Origin: Mya arenaria
Taxonomy: Eukaryota; Mollusca; Bivalvia; Myida; Myidae
Assembly (NCBI RefSeq): GCF_026914265.1
Contig: NC_069130.1
Coordinates: 4,935,682-4,999,681, forward strand
Length of the DNA: 64,000 bases
Reading direction: 5' to 3'
The notes beneath the pieces are model-generated. The model was not told the DNA's origin. It ran no database searches and saw only the letters and a program-made list of their open reading frames with translations. The translations under genes were made by a program, and so were the position numbers. Position 1 is the stretch's first letter, and every line of letters begins with the position of its first letter. This document shows, piece by piece, positions 59,225-64,000 of the stretch.

Positions 59225-61680
59225 TAAATGTGTTATGCTGGTTTTTTTCTCAAGGGCCTTTCTTAACATGTGAGCAGAAAATACATACAAGTGTGAGATA
59301 TGTGATGCTGGTTTTTTGTTCAAGGGCCTTTCTTAACAAGTGAGCAGAAAATCCAAACAAGTGTGAGATATGCTGTGCTGTTTTTTTTCTCAAGGTCATT
59401 TCTTAACAATTGAACATAAAATCTATACAGATATGTTATGCTGTTTTTTCTCAAGGGTCTCTCTTAACAAGTAAGCAGAAAATAAATACAAGTGTGAGAT
59501 ATGTGGTGCTGTCTTTTTTTCAAGGTCCTTTCTTAGTTCAAGTGAGCAGAAAATCCATACAAGTGTGAGATATGTGGTGCTGTTTTTTAAGGTCCTTTCT
59601 TAACAAGTGAGCAGAAAATCCATACAAGTGTGAGATATGTGATGCTGTTTTTCTTCTCAAGGTCCTCTTTTAACAAGTGAACAGAAAATTCATACAAATG
59701 TGAGATATGTGGTGCTGTTTTTTCTGAAGGTTCTTTCTTAACAAGTGAACAGAAATTTAATACAAGTGTGAGATATGTGATGCTGTTTTTTCTCAAGGTC
59801 ATTTCTTATCAAGTGAGCAGAAAATACAAACAAGTGTGAGATATGTGATGCTGGTTTTTCTCAACGTCTTTTATTACAAGTGTGAGATATGTGGTGCTGT
59901 TTTTCTTCTCAAGGTCCTTTCTTAACATGTGAGCAGAAAATACATACAAGTGTGAGATATGTGATGCTGTTTTTTAAGGTCCTTTCTTAACAAGTGAACA
60001 GAAAATCCATACAAGTGTGAGATATGTGATGCTGTTTTTTTCTCAAGGTTCTTTCTTAACAAGTGAACAGAAAATTCATACAAGTGTGAGATATGTGATG
60101 CTGTTTTTTCTCAAGGTCATTTCTTATCAAGTGAGCAGAAAATACATACAAGTGTGAGATATGTGATGCTGTTTTTTTCTCAAGGTTCTTTCTTAACAAG
60201 TGAACAGAAAATTCATACAAGTGTGAGATATGTGATGCTGTTTTTTCTCAAGGTCATTTCTTATCAAGTGAGCAGAAAAAACATACAAGTGTGAGATATG
60301 TGATGCTGTTTTTTCTCAAAGTCTTTTATTAACATGTAAGGAGAAAATACATACAAGTGTGAGATATGTGGTGCTGTTTTTTAATGTCCTTTCTTAACAT
60401 GTGAGCAGAAAATACATACAAGTGTGAGATATGTGATGCTGTTTTTCCTCTCAAGGTCCTTTCTTAACAAGTGAGCAGAAAATACATACAAGTGTGAGAT
60501 ATGTGGTGCTGTTTTTTAAGGTCCTTTCTTAACAAGTGAGCAGAAAATACATACAAGTGTGAGATATGTGGTGCTGTTTTTTTCTTAAGGTCCTTTCTTA
60601 GTTCAAGTGAGCAGAAAATCCATAAAAGTGTGAGATATGTGATGCTGTTTTTTCTCAACGTCTTTTATTAACATGTAAGGAGAAAAACATAAAAGTGTGA
60701 GATATGTGATGCTGTTTTTTCTCAAAGTCTTTTATTATCATGAAAGGAGATAATACATACAAGTGTGAGATATGTGGTGCTGTTTTTTAAGGTCCTTTCT
60801 TAACAAGTGAGCAGAAAATACATACAAGTGTGAGATATGTGATGCTGTTTTTCTTCTCAAGGTCCTTTCTTAACAAGTGAGCAGAAAATACATACAAGTG
60901 TGAGATATGTGATGCTGTTTTTTCTCAAGGTCATTTCTTATCAAGTGAGCAGAAAATACATACAAGTGTGAGGTATGTGATGCTGTTTTTTCTCAACGTC
61001 TTTTATTAACATGTAAGGAGAAAATACATACAAGTGTGAGATATGTGGTGCTGTTTTTTAAGGTCCTTTCTTAACAAGTGAGCAGAAAATACATACAAGT
61101 GTGAGATATGTGGTGCTGTTTTTTTCTTAAGGTCCTTTCTTAGTTCAAGTGAGCAGAAAATCCATAAAAGTGTGAAATATGTGATGCTGTTTTTTCTCAA
61201 GGTCCTTTCTTAACAAGTGAACAGAAAATCCATACAAGTGTGAGATATGTGATGCTGTTTTTTCTCAAGGTCCTTTCTTAACAAGTGAACAGAAAATCCA
61301 TACAAGTGTGAGATATGTGATGCTGTTTTTTCTCAAGGTCCTTTCTTAACAAGTGAACAGAAAATCCATACAAGTGTGAGATATGTGGTGCTGTTTTTTC
61401 TCAAGGTCCTTTCTTAATAAGTGAACAGAAAATCCATACAAGTGTGAGATATGTGGTGCTGTTTTTTCTCAAGGTCCTTTCTTAACAAGTGAACAGAAAA
61501 TCCATACAAGTGTGAGATATGTGGTGCTGTTTTTTCTCAAGGTCCTTTCTTAACAAGTGAACAGAAAATCCATACAAGTGTGAGATATGTGGTGCTGTTT
61601 TTTCTCAAGGTCCTTTCTTAACAAGTGAACAGAAAATCCATACAAGTCTGAGATATGTGATGCTGTTTTTTCTCATGGTC
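59225..61680 (+). repeat. 68-bp minisatellite whose unit reads as a damaged C2H2 zinc finger, about 36 copies
   Basis: Units of about 64-68 bp (exactly 68 bp between 61,201, 61,269 and 61,337) carry 'caagtgtgagatatgtgatgctg' then a T-run then 'ctcaaggtcctttcttaaca' then 'agtgagcagaaaatacat'. In the plus-strand frame starting at TGTGAG each unit encodes C-x2-C-x3-F-x5-L-x2-E-x3-H: CEICDAVFSQGPFLTSEQKIHT. This is the C2H2 finger pattern with the first His replaced by Glu. Because 68 is not a multiple of three, adjacent units are in different frames, so no finger array can be translated. The minus-strand open frames (59,587, 60,464, 61,006) are repeat shadows. Confidence 0.88.
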
Positions 61681-63580
61681 CATTTCCATTGTTATTTCGA
61701 TTTCGCAACACAATAAGTATGTTTTGTTTTATTCATAAATGATTTAAATGTACTTCAAAAACTTAACTTCAACAATGGCTTTAACTTCAACAATGGCTAA
61801 CATAGGAAATATTATTTATTAACTGTAGATATTGATACTTATCTTAATGTTGTATCTTTATATTGAATCCAATATTTAGATCCAAAAAGACAAAGCGTGA
61901 TTAATATTTTGAGTTCTTTATTTTCAGTTGTCTCCAATATGTTTATTTTATAATATGTTTCCAAATACTGAACTGAGCTATTTTTAATAAGCCCTGAAAC
62001 AAACATAGGACAAAACTATAATTAAATTGGGAATAAAACAATGTACACAAATACAAGCAATAGAACACAAGACAAAATACACAAATACAGCGAGTTCCAT
62101 TAATTCATGTAGGTTATTAAAACTGTTAATATGATTAATTATATGGAACACAATACAAAGAATTTACAATTCTTGATATACATAAAACACACACACACAC
62201 ATTAAAATCAATTCTGGGGTTGAAAATCAATTCATGTTAACATTAATCAGATATATGATGTTTTAATTTTCATTTCCACAAATCTTTTTGCGAGATTTTG
62301 TCATGTGACAATAGTATAACATCTGATTGGCATAGAGATACGAGAATATGACAGATACTCTTTACCAGGGTTAGACACTAACATTTTTCACAAGGTAGTC
62401 CCTCGCACTACTGGATCTAAAATCCAGGTAGTCCAGCAAAAATTCTGATAGTCCAAAAAAAAAAATGCAAGCCTGCAACGGATTTCTTCAGTGTTTTGTT
62501 AGACTTCTCCATAAAAACATCCTCAGAACAACCCTTTGATTGATCATGTTTCTTATCTGTCTCAATCTTAAATTTTCCACATTCTTCAAAACAATGTTTG
62601 GCCTTCAATTTTAAAACCTTAAAAAGTCTAAAAACCATGCTAAAATACCCCAGAATAAAAATCTAAAAACAATGCTAAAATACCCCATAATCTGTCACTT
62701 TCAGGAAAATGGTGCAATAAATCAATTGACGCCTCGACGGAGATCGTTGCTAAGTTACGGCACAAATGGCTATTTGATAATTGATATTGGCATCCTACTA
62801 TTCAGAAGTCTTTGTTAATCTATTAAAATGACATACAATAATGCTTTAAAAATATAATGAAAATAATTACCAAAATGTTATTAATTAATTGGGAGTATAT
62901 AAAGATAAGAATTGTTATTGGCCCTCACTTCAATGTATAAAATGTTACGACCTTTTGGCGCGAAAATTAACGCACACAATTTCTGCCGTCGTCTGCACTT
63001 ACACTGAATTAGACATTTTTGAGCAGTATGATTATTTTTTTAAGCTGCTCTTCTAAATGCCAGTTAAAATATTTCACAAGCCATACATAATGTTCCTTCT
63101 GTCTGCTTTATCAAAACACCGACATTTGACAATACTCTAAACGATAAATAAATAACCATGACGTATTTTCAGAAAATCTAAAAATAGTAACAACAATCAA
63201 GTTTTTGCTAACATCGTATATATCATTGTTTCTGACCGAAAATGCAAGGGATCTAGAAATTCTACCTCATTTTAAACCCCAATCTACCTCGCTGACACTG
63301 TCAGACTTTCACGTGTCTGACGATTAAAACACACTGGTACAGTGCAAAATGGTTTTTCCCTTTCTAAATAAAGACATTCTACAGACTGGTTTTAATATTG
63401 ATCGAAAGGCTATACGAATTGCGCGCGAAATTCGCGTAACAGTCCAGGTTGTCCTGAACTGCTCGGCCATCTTCGGCAAACTTTAGAATGGACATTGAAA
63501 ATGGGTTGCAGTTGGTGGAGTATTGGAACGACGTGTCAATTGGGGTAAAATGAGGAAATATTTAAGAAAATCAAGGACTC
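61681..63580. other. Intergenic region without a supported gene
   Basis: AT-rich. 'cttcaacaatggctttaa' is duplicated near 61,765. A CAGGGTTAGACACTAAC terminus at about 62,368 looks like one end of a hAT-type element, but no convincing partner end was found. Words such as 'gtagtccagcaaaaattctgatagtcc' are probably part of that element. Confidence 0.4.
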
Positions 63581-63604
63581 TCATCGATTTTTTATCATTT
63601 TCCA

Positions 63605-64000
63605 CCAACTGCCACCCTGACGTGGCAGTTGGTGGAGTATTAAAACGTTTTCCCCCAAGTGCCATGTGGCAAATATTTACACCAACTGCCACCCAGATGT
63701 GGCAGTTGGTGGAGTATTGGAACGTTTTCCACCAAGCGCCACGTGGCAAATATTTCCACCAACTGCCACCCAGACGTGGCAGTTGGTGGAGTATTGGAAC
63801 GTTTTCCACCAAGTGCCACGTGGCAAATATTTACACCAACTGACATGGCAGTTGGTGGAGTATTGGAACGTTTTCCACCAAGTGCCACGTGGCAAACATT
63901 TCCACCAACTGCCACCCAGACGTGGCATTTGGTGGAGTATTGGAACGTTTTCCACCAAGTGCCACGTGGCAAATATTTACACCAACTGCAACCCAGACAT
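63605..64000. repeat. 77-bp hairpin-forming satellite, running off the right edge
   Basis: The period is 77 bp ('gtggcaaatattt' at 63,666, 63,743, 63,820). Each unit holds two inverted repeats: ACCAACTGCCAC-loop-GTGGCAGTTGGT (12-bp arms, 6-7-base loop) and the 12-bp palindrome TGCCACGTGGCA. One unit near 63,840 lacks one arm. At least five units are visible and the array continues beyond the window. Confidence 0.92.

Noticed and set aside
59587..61200. Minus-strand frames reading HISHLY-type repeats
   Set aside because: Shadows of the 68-bp minisatellite; the meaningful signal is the zinc-finger spacing on the plus strand, and even that is out of frame between units.
62364..63330. Possible hAT element starting CAGGGTTAGACACTAAC
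   Set aside because: A matching opposite end was not found; 'cacgtgtctgac' near 63,310 is only a partial match.
63483..63972. Several overlapping open frames of 93-110 codons on both strands
   Set aside because: They are translations of the 77-bp satellite.

Overview
This is eukaryotic nuclear DNA, AT-rich, with GT-AG introns and a very dense load of interspersed and tandem repeats. The repeat types (Helentron-like elements with internal tandem repeats, many TIR miniature elements, tRNA-derived SINEs, Ty3/gypsy debris) and the gene content suggest a mollusc, most likely a bivalve. That assignment is inference; nothing in the window names the species. The many long minisatellites fit a long-read assembly.

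Four genes can be assembled from exons whose splice phases all agree. (1) 2,585-15,188 (+): the 3' part, 11 exons, of an ARHGEF10/ARHGEF10L-type Rho guanine nucleotide exchange factor; its 5' end with the DH domain lies left of the window. (2) 20,710-28,106 (+): a nine-exon gene for an unrecognised, disordered, Ser/Pro/Lys-rich protein of about 1,519 residues, with two coding repeat arrays and six consecutive exons that are all phase 2-2. (3) 39,121-44,864 (-): UBXN10, the ciliary UBX-domain cofactor of p97/VCP, four exons, about 658 residues and much longer than the human protein. (4) 50,418-57,757 (+): ELP5, a subunit of the Elongator tRNA-modifying complex, eight exons, about 303 residues. 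The genes do not look functionally linked; this is an ordinary gene neighbourhood rather than an operon or cluster.

The spaces between and inside genes are mostly repeats. 334-1,290: two copies of a TIR element. 2,830-3,614: pogo/Tigger-like element. 5,731-7,059: Helentron-like element. 7,318-9,151: a 47-bp minisatellite made from the end of an ARHGEF10 exon plus its splice donor. 16,938-17,200 and 58,066-58,320: one MITE family. 28,640-29,960: a different 47-bp minisatellite. 30,455-32,300: a 23-bp array with a 230-bp higher-order period. 34,667-35,000: TTAA-flanked MITE. 35,929-36,103: TA-flanked MITE. 40,213-40,628: foldback element. 46,960-48,620: decayed Ty3/gypsy pol. 51,163-52,343 and 52,940-54,191: two TIR elements in ELP5 intron 1. 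59,225-61,680: a 68-bp array whose unit reads as a damaged C2H2 zinc finger. 63,600-64,000: a 77-bp hairpin satellite running off the right edge.

The observations most worth a second look are the splice-donor minisatellite in ARHGEF10, the all-symmetric exon architecture of the unknown gene with a candidate RFX X-box upstream, the zinc-finger-derived minisatellite, and the enlarged UBXN10 that lacks the usual p97-contact motif in its UBX domain.
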